Shown here: positions 1 through 7,808 of the stretch, piece after piece
Layout of the letters: the number at the start of each line of letters is the position of its first letter
Position numbering within the stretch: position 1 is the first letter of the stretch
Assembly: GCA_013151955.1 (NCBI GenBank)
Contig: JAADHH010000013.1
Location: 1-56,680 of the forward strand
DNA length: 56,680 nt
Direction of reading: 5' to 3'
Source: Chloroflexota bacterium
GTDB lineage: Bacteria > Chloroflexota > Anaerolineae > Ardenticatenales > JAADHH01
Notes under the pieces: generated by a model
The model's database searches: none
What the model was told of the DNA's origin: nothing
The model's input: only the letters and a program-made list of their open reading frames with translations
Translations under genes and position numbers: made by a program

Positions 1-96
1 GGGGTCCCTATACGATTTTCATCCCTCTGCGCCTTTGCGTTAAAACAATTCTCACCCCCAAACTGAAATACACCCGATTTTGAAGGACTGCTGCCC
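1..96. other. Window edge, non-coding, with degenerate phrase repeat
   Basis: No gene is supported here. Bases 25-45 hold the iterated phrase CTCTGCGCCTTTGCG followed by TTAAAAC, a near-tandem of a 7-9 base motif. It resembles other phrase-like intergenic repeats in this window. The sequence lies just beyond the stop of the minus-strand membrane protein at 97-1458. Confidence 0.4.
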
Positions 97-1458
97 CTAC
101 CGGAGTTGGGGAAGTATGAAGCCATACAAACTGTACACGTCCAGGGCAAACATGCCGATGATCAAGAACGCCACCGCCAGCTTCCACCTGTGGAGGGAAA
201 TCACGTCTTGCAACCCTATGGCCAGGAACAGGCCGATGGGGATTAGTGCCGGAAAAAGGTATCGCCCCTGAAATTGCACAAAGGCCATATTATACCCCAT
301 ATACGCCAGAATCGTCGCGAACAGGGTGAACCCCAGGGTTGCCAATCCCTTTGAGCGGATTGGAGGCTGGCTGGTACGCTGGTTCAACCAAACGTCTTTA
401 TAATAAAGAAAGAAGCCCAGCACAGCCAGCGCAGTAAAGATAAAGAGGACGTCATACGTCCGGGCACTCATCGGCACGCCCATCCAGCCAAATTGCCCCC
501 AGAAACTGTGGAAGGTCGTGACCAGAAAACGTCGCGCGTACCCCGAGGCCCCGTACAAGGTTAACCATTCCGACGTCCGTGGCTGGCCCACCACGACAGC
601 GCTGTGCCGGAGCAATCCAAAAACATCTTTTTGCCCGTAGACCAGCGCGTTCCGCACGAGCCACGGAGACACAATCACCCCCGCGACTCCCCATATCACC
701 AACAGGCCGCCGAACACTGTACCCAAGAACCCCCTACCCGGGCCTTGCTCCGCTCCCTTTTCGTCCCTCCCCAGCCACAAGGCGACCGGCACCGCCAAAA
801 CGGCCACCGCTACCGTGACCTTGGTGAGCAATCCTAATCCCAAGAAGAGACCCGTTGCCAAGCGCGTTCGCAACAAGGTATCTTGCGTTGCCGGGCGAAT
901 CAATAACCACAAAGCCCCGGCAATCAGAAATTCCGCCAGCGTATCATTATTGATTGCCGCAGTCATGGCCACGTGCATAGGAACCGTCGCCACAATTGTC
1001 GCTGCGGCCAGGGCCAGCGCCGGCTTATCGGAAAACAGGGTGATGGCGATGAAGTAGGCGAACACGACAACTCCCGCCCCCAACAACACCGAAAGCAGCC
1101 GCAACACCAGCACCTGCGTCGAGAGAGCCTGCTGCGCTACCACTTTATAGACCAACGCGGCCAGGGCATAATAGAGCGGAGGCTGATGAAACTCGTAACG
1201 AATTGGCGCTATCGACATGCCCGGAGGAAACTTGTTTGCCTTGATCTCTTCGAGGTACCCTGCCGGATAATCACCCGGTTCAAGGACGGGAACCTTGCCG
1301 GTGTTTGCCAAAGACGTAATATAATTGTAATGAGCCGGTTCGTCAGGAGCCTGCCACATAGGCGTCTGCCAGGCATAAAGAGAGGCCACCAACACATACC
1401 CTGCCACAAGGAGAACGAGGGGCCAAGTCCCTCTATCTGTTTGCTCCACGTTCGTCAT
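97..1458 (-). CDS. Polytopic membrane protein, GT-C / DUF2142-like glycosyltransferase
   Basis: The 453-residue protein is strongly hydrophobic, with a first membrane segment at about residues 12-31. The motif APDEPAHYNY follows, with Asp39-Glu40 in the first outside loop. An acidic pair there is the usual metal/lipid-phosphate-sugar site of GT-C transferases (GT39, ArnT, DUF2142 families). Many further hydrophobic segments run to the C-terminus. Family knowledge suggests transfer of a sugar from a polyprenyl-phosphate donor on the outer face of the membrane; the acceptor is unknown. The gene stands alone and is divergent from the gene at 1593. At least five other proteins in this window share the early acidic-pair architecture. 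The family is fairly sure, the substrate is not known. Confidence 0.7.
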   Translation of the reverse strand: MTNVEQTDRGTWPLVLLVAGYVLVASLYAWQTPMWQAPDEPAHYNYITSLANTGKVPVLEPGDYPAGYLEEIKANKFPPGMSIAPIRYEFHQPPLYYALAALVYKVVAQQALSTQVLVLRLLSVLLGAGVVVFAYFIAITLFSDKPALALAAATIVATVPMHVAMTAAINNDTLAEFLIAGALWLLIRPATQDTLLRTRLATGLFLGLGLLTKVTVAVAVLAVPVALWLGRDEKGAEQGPGRGFLGTVFGGLLVIWGVAGVIVSPWLVRNALVYGQKDVFGLLRHSAVVVGQPRTSEWLTLYGASGYARRFLVTTFHSFWGQFGWMGVPMSARTYDVLFIFTALAVLGFFLYYKDVWLNQRTSQPPIRSKGLATLGFTLFATILAYMGYNMAFVQFQGRYLFPALIPIGLFLAIGLQDVISLHRWKLAVAFLIIGMFALDVYSLYGFILPQLR

Positions 1459-1506
1459 TCAATCACCATCCAGCACGCCTCCTGCACAAATCGCTTCCTT
1501 CCCCTT

Positions 1507-1535
1507 TTGACAACGTTTGCAAGACTTGGTACAAT
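1507..1535 (+). promoter_or_regulatory. Sigma-70-type promoter for the 1593-2987 genes
   Basis: A perfect -35 TTGACA (1507-1512) and a -10 TACAAT (1530-1535) are separated by 17 bases. An extended -10 TGG precedes the -10 hexamer. The expected transcription start is near 1542, about 50 bases ahead of the ATG at 1593. Confidence 0.7.
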
Positions 1536-1592
1536 AGGGAGCCAATTTTCAGTCGAACACGCGTCTTGTAGGGAGTACCAGAGAAGAGATCT

Positions 1593-2312
1593 ATGTCTTC
1601 CATTTTACCTATTATCTCAAACTACGCCTTAGCCATTTACGTTACCTGCACTGCCGGCGTTTTGTTCTATCTGCGTTTCCTGATGCAAGCACAAAGGGAA
1701 GAGCGCCAGTCTATTTTTGCCCTGGAGAAAGAAACTGCCGCAACCGAGGCCCGAAGATCTCTGATTATTGTCTTTGTCTTCCTGGCAATTATGGTTGCAA
1801 CGGGACTCCTCGACCTGGTTATTCTCCCAACTCAAAATCACCTGGCCCCGACGCCGACCCCGACGCCGTTCGAGGCGATACCGCTGACCCCCACACCGCC
1901 GCCAACGGCAACCGCTACGCCGACAACGCCCCCCCGTCCAACGCGGCGACCACGCCCGACAGCGACCCCCGTCCCGCCGACCACGCCGCCGCAGCCCATC
2001 GCCAATTGTCCGAACCCGGGTGTGCGCATCACCTCACCCCGCATGAACGCCCAGATTCAAGGCATCGTTCCGATCAAAGGTACGGCCAGTATCACAAATT
2101 TCTCTTTCTATAAAACAGAATACGGCGCAGGAAGCAAGCCCACCGTATGGCACAGCCTTAGCAGCACCCATGCAAATGCCGTTGTGAATGGCACATTGGA
2201 CGTGTGGAACACGGCCGGCTTCCCCGCAGGAACCTACACAGTGCGCCTAACGGTTGTGGACCAGACCAGCAACTTCCCCACCCCATGTACCGTACAAGTG
2301 GTCATACCATAA
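1593..2312 (+). CDS. Membrane-anchored protein with Pro/Thr linker and small extracytoplasmic domain
   Basis: The 239-residue protein has two hydrophobic segments (about residues 8-28 and 54-76). A low-complexity Pro/Thr linker follows (about 85-135). The C-terminal part, about 100 residues, begins with CPNPGVRITSPRM and carries an Ig-like pattern (PIKGTASI, AGTYTVRLTVVD). I do not recognise a named family. The likely layout is an N-terminal membrane anchor, a flexible outside stalk and a beta-sandwich domain. Two cysteines in the domain (in CPNPG and near the C-terminus, PCTVQV) could form a disulphide outside the cell. An AGAAGAG ribosome-binding site supports the ATG. The stop lies 6 bases before the Maf start, so the two genes are probably co-transcribed from the strong promoter at 1507. 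Confidence 0.75.
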   Translation: MSSILPIISNYALAIYVTCTAGVLFYLRFLMQAQREERQSIFALEKETAATEARRSLIIVFVFLAIMVATGLLDLVILPTQNHLAPTPTPTPFEAIPLTPTPPPTATATPTTPPRPTRRPRPTATPVPPTTPPQPIANCPNPGVRITSPRMNAQIQGIVPIKGTASITNFSFYKTEYGAGSKPTVWHSLSSTHANAVVNGTLDVWNTAGFPAGTYTVRLTVVDQTSNFPTPCTVQVVIP

Positions 2313-2318
2313 TCGCCC

Positions 2319-2987
2319 ATGCCCTCTGCCCACGCACCAGGCACGCCGCCCGAACTGATCCTTGCTTCTGCATCGCCCCGTCGCCAGCAACTTTTGCGTC
2401 TCTTGCACATCCCTTTCCGCGTCCAGGTCGCCGAAATAGACGAAACGCCCCACATCGCGGAAAGCCCGACGGAGACTGTACAACGGCTGGCTCACCACAA
2501 GGCCCAGATGATCGCCCAACAGAACCGCGAGTCTCTGGTACTGGCCGCCGATACGCTTGTCGTCTTCCGCAACGAAGTGATCGGCAAGCCGGCCGGGCCG
2601 GCCGAAGCCACCGCCATCCTCCACCGCTTGCGTGGCCAACGCCACACCGTTCTCACCACTTTTGCCCTGCTTCACGTTGCGACAGAACTTGACCTGGTCG
2701 AAACTTCGGAGACCCATGTCTGGATGCGCCCCTATACAAACCAGGAAATCGCCGATTATGTGGCCAGCGGAGACCCCCTCGATAAAGCGGCCGCCTACGC
2801 GATCCAGCATCCCACCTTTCGACCGGTGGAACGCACCAAGGGTTGTCCCGTCTCGGTAATGGGCCTCCCACTCTGCCTCGTTGCCCGCGCATTCAGACAA
2901 TCGGGCGTCGGGGGCTTGGCTCAGGTTGCCAACTCCTGTGACCCCGCGTCCAACCATTGCGCTGTGACCAAATTGCTGGGCCTATAA
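2319..2987 (+). CDS. maf: Maf-like nucleoside triphosphate pyrophosphatase
   Basis: The 222-residue protein hydrolyses non-canonical or modified NTPs (dTTP/UTP or m7GTP types in the family) to NMP and pyrophosphate in the cytoplasm. Family marks are present: LILASASPRRQQLL near residues 13-26, ETVQRLAHHKA, and the catalytic-loop motif AADTLV with Asp78. The later motif GDPLDKAAAYAIQ and the C-terminal VMGLPL are also there. The usual family length is about 190-210; the extra residues are a short N-terminal lead and a C-terminal tail after the last conserved helix. It follows the preceding gene by 6 bases. Its stop is 2 bases from the stop of the convergent HD-domain gene. The nucleotide preference cannot be fixed by eye. 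Confidence 0.88.
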   Translation: MPSAHAPGTPPELILASASPRRQQLLRLLHIPFRVQVAEIDETPHIAESPTETVQRLAHHKAQMIAQQNRESLVLAADTLVVFRNEVIGKPAGPAEATAILHRLRGQRHTVLTTFALLHVATELDLVETSETHVWMRPYTNQEIADYVASGDPLDKAAAYAIQHPTFRPVERTKGCPVSVMGLPLCLVARAFRQSGVGGLAQVANSCDPASNHCAVTKLLGL

Positions 2988-2989
2988 CG

Positions 2990-3826
2990 CTACAACTTCA
3001 GGCCGCTGATCAATTTTTTCTCGGCATCTCCCTCTATCGTGGCCGACACTTCTACATACGGTTCCAAACCCGACCCGTGCAGTTTCTTCTTGAGCAACTC
3101 ATCCACTTGAAAGATTCCGGCCGAATTCACCATGTGTATATGAATAGAGATCGGTTTTACCGACCCTTTTTCAATCACCACGTCCGCTACCGCCGCCGCC
3201 GACAAAGAATGGATATTCACCGAGCCGGTCTCGAAGGGAATCCGCGAACGTCCCTTGGCCATGTCCAGCGCATCGGCCACGCGAATCACACCGGCCTCCA
3301 CCGTATAAGGGTGCCCCCCACTGCGGTGAGAAATGATGGCATGCAAAATCTCGGCCGTCATCACCGTACGCACCGCCGGATCGTACAACCCTTCCAACAA
3401 ATCCTTCACCTTCGGCTGTGCCACAAAAAGGCTAAACGACTCATGATCCTCACGGTGGATAGACATCCCCACATCGTGCAACAACGAAGCCAAAACCACC
3501 ACAACCTCCGCGTCGTCGTTCGATAGGCCGTAATCGCGCACGATGCCCGGTTCCACACCCCAATCGATCAGAATGCGAATCAAACGAAGGGCAATGTTGG
3601 AGACAACCTGCATGTGTACGGGACCATGATCGCTCATGCCCAAGCGATCCACCGCATTCACATTTTGCGCGCGCCACAAAAAGAAAAGTTCCTCGTCCGC
3701 ATTCACACGCTCGATCACCGCTTGCAGCGTCGGGTTGTGACGGGCCGGAAGACGAATAGCAATTTCCCTTGCAAATCTCTCTGCGCGAAGAGATTCACCC
3801 TTGACCAAACTATCAGATGAATTCAA
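2990..3826 (-). CDS. HD-domain metal-dependent phosphohydrolase
   Basis: The 278-residue soluble protein has an HD core. HGPVHMQVV supplies His67 and His71. The signature LLHDVGM supplies His117-Asp118, and a later Asp sits in RVADALDMAKGRSR. This is a complete set of likely metal ligands for a phosphohydrolase of the HD superfamily, which includes (p)ppGpp, dNTP and cyclic-nucleotide hydrolases. The C-terminal third (about 190-278) is an unassigned alpha/beta region. The gene is divergent from the nucleotidyl cyclase at 4185 and shares a 358-base control region with it. An opposing role in nucleotide signalling is therefore possible, but that is inference. The ATG at 3826 lies about 25 bases below a good promoter. 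It ends 2 bases from the maf stop. Confidence 0.82.
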   Translation of the reverse strand: MNSSDSLVKGESLRAERFAREIAIRLPARHNPTLQAVIERVNADEELFFLWRAQNVNAVDRLGMSDHGPVHMQVVSNIALRLIRILIDWGVEPGIVRDYGLSNDDAEVVVVLASLLHDVGMSIHREDHESFSLFVAQPKVKDLLEGLYDPAVRTVMTAEILHAIISHRSGGHPYTVEAGVIRVADALDMAKGRSRIPFETGSVNIHSLSAAAVADVVIEKGSVKPISIHIHMVNSAGIFQVDELLKKKLHGSGLEPYVEVSATIEGDAEKKLISGLKL

Positions 3827-3856
3827 CGGAGGGCCTCCTTTGCCATGATTTCGTAT

Positions 3857-3885
3857 ACTATACCATGACTTACATCAAAAGACAA
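3857..3885 (-). promoter_or_regulatory. Promoter for the HD-domain gene
   Basis: Read on the minus strand, TTGTCT (3885-3880) and TATAGT (3862-3857) are separated by exactly 17 bases. The predicted start of transcription is near 3850, about 24 bases before the ATG at 3826. Confidence 0.55.
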
Positions 3886-3903
3886 AGTAGAGGGCCACCA
3901 CTT

Positions 3904-3932
3904 TGTAGGGGCAAGGAATCCTCCCCCCTACA
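3904..3932. repeat. GTAGGGG/CCCCTAC palindrome
   Basis: TGTAGGGG (3904-3911) and CCCCTACA (3925-3932) form a perfect 8-bp inverted repeat around a 13-base loop. The same TGTAGGGG motif occurs in palindromes at 17776-17835 and near 28094. This suggests a short dispersed palindrome family placed here in the divergent control region. Confidence 0.5.
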
Positions 3933-3982
3933 GTTCCCCACAGTTTTGCGCTATCCCCCCGTCGCACGGGTGTCCGTCATTT

Positions 3983-4023
3983 TTTTGCGTTGGGGTTTCA
4001 CCGCCCCCTCGACCAACGCAAAA
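3983..4023. other. 11-bp inverted repeat in divergent intergenic region
   Basis: TTTTGCGTTGG (3983-3993) pairs perfectly with CCAACGCAAAA (4013-4023). It lies about 30 bases upstream of the cyclase promoter -35. It may be an operator or an RNA hairpin; no T-run follows on the plus strand, so a terminator role is not supported. Confidence 0.4.
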
Positions 4024-4053
4024 CTTTGACGCACACCCCCAGAATGCTTCGTG

Positions 4054-4082
4054 TTGCGCACACGGGCAATGTATTGTATAAT
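4054..4082 (+). promoter_or_regulatory. Promoter for the cyclase/patatin operon
   Basis: TTGCGC (4054-4059) and a perfect TATAAT (4077-4082) are separated by 17 bases. The transcription start would be near 4089, giving a leader of about 95 bases before the ATG at 4185. No other good -10 is seen closer to the gene. Confidence 0.6.
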
Positions 4083-4184
4083 CTACGCGTAGAAACTAGC
4101 AAGCCGAGCAAAGGTGTTTGCAGCTACAATCGTGCCCGGACGCTACGGCGTCCAGGCATGAAAACGCATCTGAGAGGAAAGCTC

Positions 4185-7100
4185 ATGTCGCAGCGTTGTC
4201 CGGCCTGCGGTCACGACAACCCGCCTGGCATAATCATCTGCACAACGTGTGCAGCGACGCTAGTCAACGCCTGTCCCCAGTGCGGGTTTGAAAGCCCTGT
4301 CGGCTTCAAATTTTGTGGAAACTGTGGGGAGAGCCTTCTTCCCAAGACGGCCCCCACCACCCCTTCCGAAACCGAAGAAATCTGGAACCGCCTGCGCAGC
4401 TACATCCCCGAACACCTGGCGGAGAAACTGCTCTCCTCCCGCAGCAAGATCGAGGGAGAACGCCGAAACGTTACCGTGCTGTTTGCCGATATCCAGGGTT
4501 TCACCTCCCTGGCCGAAACACTCGACCCCGAACGTGTCTACGACCTTTTGAGCGATTGTATGCGGGGCTTCGCCGACCAGATACACCAACAAGAGGGAAC
4601 CGTAGACAAATTCATCGGCGACGGCATCATGGCCCTGTTCGGCGCGCCCCTCACCCATGAAAACGACCCGGAAAGAGCCGTTCGCTCGGCACTCGGTATG
4701 TTATCTTTCCTGGAAACCTTCAATCAATCCTTGAAAGAGAATTTCGGCATAACCCTCCACGTACGCATCGGCCTGAATGCCGGCATGGTTGTCGCCGGCA
4801 CCGTCGGGTCAGACCTGCGCATGCAATACACCGTCATTGGGGATACCGTCAATCTCGCCTCCCGGCTGGAAGAACTGGCCACCCCAGACACAATCTTGGT
4901 AAGCCAAACAGTGTGGGACGCGACAGCAACCATCTTCGATTATCTACCTCGCGGGCCGGTGAAAGTCAAGGGGCGCAAGGCCCCCGTCGAAATCTACCAG
5001 GTCATCGGCTTGAAAACCCACCCGGGCGCGGCAAGAGGTATTCGCGGCCTGCAAGCGCCCATGATCGGGCGAAACCGCGAACTTGTCCAATTGCACCAGA
5101 CCATTTCTGACCTCGCCGAACGGCACAAAGGGCAAATCGTCCTTTTGACGGGAGAAGCCGGCATCGGCAAATCTCGCCTGGTCTCCGAAAGCAAACATTT
5201 TATGCAGCAATATCGCCTGCGCGTGATTGAAGCAGTTTGCCGCTCTCACACAGCCCATGTCAGCTACTGGCTCTTCCAGCAACTGTTCAACCAGGCCTTC
5301 GGCTTGCGCGAAGGGGACAGCGACGAAACAAAGTCCCAGAAGATACGCCTGGGCACGAAATCCCTGATACCCACAGAATACGAAGACGTGCTCCCGTTCC
5401 TACTCCGCCTGCTGGATGTCACGCCGGCCGACCCCAAGATGGCCGACCGCATCCGCCACCTATCCCCCGAGCAACTTCGCCGGCAGACATTTCTCGCCCT
5501 GCGCCGCCTGGTACTGAGCGCCACCGAAGTGCAGCCCCTCGTCATCCTCATCGATGACCTCCACTGGGTAGACCGCGCATCGTTGGAACTGCTCCTTTTC
5601 TTGATACCCCTCGTGGGACAGTGCGACCTTTACATGGGACTCATCTCTCGACCCTACGAAGGACAGGCGGCCAACTTGATTCACCGTCTGGCATCCGATA
5701 CCTGCCCTGGCTCCTATCTCTCGCTTCCGCTAACCAAACTATCCCGCGCCGATAGCCATACCTTGGTGACTACACTCCTCCGAGAATCGGTTTTGCCGGC
5801 CAGCGTTCAAGAAGGCATCTCCGAAAAAGCGGAGGGCAACCCCTTTTTCCTGGAAGAAGTCATCCGCCTGCTCATCGAGCAGGGAGCAATTTGGCGCGAC
5901 AACGGTATCTGGAATGCCAAGCCAGACCTGGACCTGAAGACCCTGGACATTCCCCAGTCCCTGCACGCCCTGTTGATGAGTCGTGTAGACCGCCTGCCGG
6001 AAGAATTAAAATACGTGCTCCAGTGTAGCTCCGTGATCGGACCCCACGTTCCCTTTCCTCTCCTCCAAGCCGTCGTGGGAAAGGAATACGGCCCGTCACT
6101 AGACACAGGATTGCAAGAGTTGGCATCTCGCGAATTCCTGGACCCGCAACCGCAAGAGAAACATACCTACACATTTCGTCATACACTGGTCCGCGAAACC
6201 GTGTACGGCACACTCCTCACCCCGCGACGCCGCGAACTGCACCAACGCGTAGGCCGCAGCCTGGAAAAACTCCACGCCCACCGGCTGGACGAAGTCATCG
6301 ACCTGCTCGCCTACCATTTCAGCGAGGCAAACGACCCGGCACGCGCGCTCCCATACACCATCCGCTCGGCTGAACGAACCATGAACCGCTTTGCCTACGA
6401 AGATGCCGTGAATCTCTTTGAACGCGCCGAGAAATTTTTCGGAGCCGTCTCCCCCACGTTCGATCAAAAACTGCGCGTCTACCAAGGTTTGGGAGACGCT
6501 AAGACCTTTACCAGCGATTTCGATGCTGCGCTCAAAGCCTTTGAGCGCGCCCTCCTCCTGCTCCGGGAACAAGCCGACCAAGAAGACCAGCGCCGCCTCG
6601 TAGCAGAGCAACTGCGCAAGATCGGCCGCACCTGGGAACGAAAAGCCGATTATGACGAATCCCTTCGGTGGCTTGGGTTGGCCCTGGCCGAATTGGATAT
6701 GGCAGACGACACGATCAAGACGGTGGAAAGAGCGCGTGTATACAACGATATGGGCTGGGTCAACTATCGTCAAGGGCAATCGCGCAAGGCCCTCTCGTGG
6801 GCCGTCCGTGCACTCGAGATTCTGGAGGGCACAGAACACTATCAAGACATCGCCTCCGCATACAACCGCCTGGTCGCCGTGTACTACCAAACAGGCCAGT
6901 GGACAAAAGCGATTGAGTTCGCCGAAAAAGGCTTACAACTCCGCGAACAAATCGGCTATACCTACGGCGTGGCCAATTCATTGGGAAACCTCGCCGCCCT
7001 CCTCACCATCGAAGGGGCCTGGGATCGGGCTTTGGCGTGCGTAGAACGAAGCCTGCACTACAGTGAACAGATGGGAGACATAGAGGGGATAGCCGTGTCC

Positions 7101-7808
7101 TACAACAACCTGGGCCTCATCTATCGCGACCGTGGAGATTTCGAGCGGGCCAACGAAGCCTTGAACAAGAGCCTTGCCGAAGCCGAACGAATTCGCAACC
7201 CTCTGCTCATGGTCTTCGCTTATAACAACCTGGGCCACCTCGCCCTCTCTCGCGGCGACCATCAAACTGCGCAGGGCTATTTGCGGCAAAGCCAATCGCT
7301 GGCCACCGAGATCGGCTCAAAAGAACAGCTATCCGAAGCGCTCTGGCTGATGGCCGAGAGCCTCGTCGAATCGAAAAAATACGAAGAAGCGCGCGCGTTG
7401 GCTTTGGAAGCCATTGACCTGGCAAAACAAGTGCAAAGCACAAACAACCGGGGGGCCGCCTTGCGAACCTTGGGAAAGCTTTGCCTGCAAAGCGGGAACC
7501 TTTCTGATGCAGAGGAGTATCTGGTAGCCGCTCGCACCATCTACCAATCACCACAACACCCTTTCGAACTGGCAAAAACACGCCTCCTTTTGGCAGAACT
7601 CAGACGAGAACAACAACGCTTGCCAGAAGCACACAAACTGCTCGACCAGGCAACCGAAACTTTTCAGAAACTGCAAGCCAATCCAGCCCTGGAAAAGGCC
7701 AACGAACTGCGCAGATCATTTCCGCCGGCCGGCACCCCCAACGGCGAAGATACCTCGCTCTTGGACCGGCAACAGCCAACTTATGTAGGGGAAAAAACCA
7801 ATGTCTAA
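4185..7808 (+). CDS. Zinc-ribbon class III nucleotidyl cyclase with AAA/STAND ATPase and TPR sensor
   Basis: The 1207-residue soluble protein has four parts. (1) Two zinc ribbons: Cys5/8/19/22 and Cys30/33/44/47. (2) A class III cyclase domain (about 90-280) with both metal-binding Asp (Asp102 in FADIQGFT, Asp146 in DKFIGDG), the KFIGD lysine and the GDTVNLASRLE helix, so it looks catalytically complete. (3) An AAA_16-type ATPase with Walker A GEAGIGKS (323-330) and Walker B LIDDLHWVD (Asp457). (4) A long TPR array from about residue 780. The ATG at 4185 is chosen because GAGAGGAAA precedes it by 4-6 bases and the ribbons begin at once; the frame stays open upstream to 3990 but that stretch holds the promoter. 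The stop overlaps the next gene by 8 bases. Family knowledge: cAMP or cGMP formation controlled by an ATPase/TPR sensor. The product nucleotide is not determined. Confidence 0.9.
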   Translation: MSQRCPACGHDNPPGIIICTTCAATLVNACPQCGFESPVGFKFCGNCGESLLPKTAPTTPSETEEIWNRLRSYIPEHLAEKLLSSRSKIEGERRNVTVLFADIQGFTSLAETLDPERVYDLLSDCMRGFADQIHQQEGTVDKFIGDGIMALFGAPLTHENDPERAVRSALGMLSFLETFNQSLKENFGITLHVRIGLNAGMVVAGTVGSDLRMQYTVIGDTVNLASRLEELATPDTILVSQTVWDATATIFDYLPRGPVKVKGRKAPVEIYQVIGLKTHPGAARGIRGLQAPMIGRNRELVQLHQTISDLAERHKGQIVLLTGEAGIGKSRLVSESKHFMQQYRLRVIEAVCRSHTAHVSYWLFQQLFNQAFGLREGDSDETKSQKIRLGTKSLIPTEYEDVLPFLLRLLDVTPADPKMADRIRHLSPEQLRRQTFLALRRLVLSATEVQPLVILIDDLHWVDRASLELLLFLIPLVGQCDLYMGLISRPYEGQAANLIHRLASDTCPGSYLSLPLTKLSRADSHTLVTTLLRESVLPASVQEGISEKAEGNPFFLEEVIRLLIEQGAIWRDNGIWNAKPDLDLKTLDIPQSLHALLMSRVDRLPEELKYVLQCSSVIGPHVPFPLLQAVVGKEYGPSLDTGLQELASREFLDPQPQEKHTYTFRHTLVRETVYGTLLTPRRRELHQRVGRSLEKLHAHRLDEVIDLLAYHFSEANDPARALPYTIRSAERTMNRFAYEDAVNLFERAEKFFGAVSPTFDQKLRVYQGLGDAKTFTSDFDAALKAFERALLLLREQADQEDQRRLVAEQLRKIGRTWERKADYDESLRWLGLALAELDMADDTIKTVERARVYNDMGWVNYRQGQSRKALSWAVRALEILEGTEHYQDIASAYNRLVAVYYQTGQWTKAIEFAEKGLQLREQIGYTYGVANSLGNLAALLTIEGAWDRALACVERSLHYSEQMGDIEGIAVSYNNLGLIYRDRGDFERANEALNKSLAEAERIRNPLLMVFAYNNLGHLALSRGDHQTAQGYLRQSQSLATEIGSKEQLSEALWLMAESLVESKKYEEARALALEAIDLAKQVQSTNNRGAALRTLGKLCLQSGNLSDAEEYLVAARTIYQSPQHPFELAKTRLLLAELRREQQRLPEAHKLLDQATETFQKLQANPALEKANELRRSFPPAGTPNGEDTSLLDRQQPTYVGEKTNV

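Noticed and set aside
2990..3826. RelA/SpoT identity for the HD protein
   Set aside because: There is no synthetase, TGS or ACT domain and the length is too short; only the HD core is supported.
3990..4184. N-terminal extension of the cyclase
   Set aside because: It contains the promoter and part of a palindrome; the good ribosome-binding site and zinc ribbon begin at 4185.
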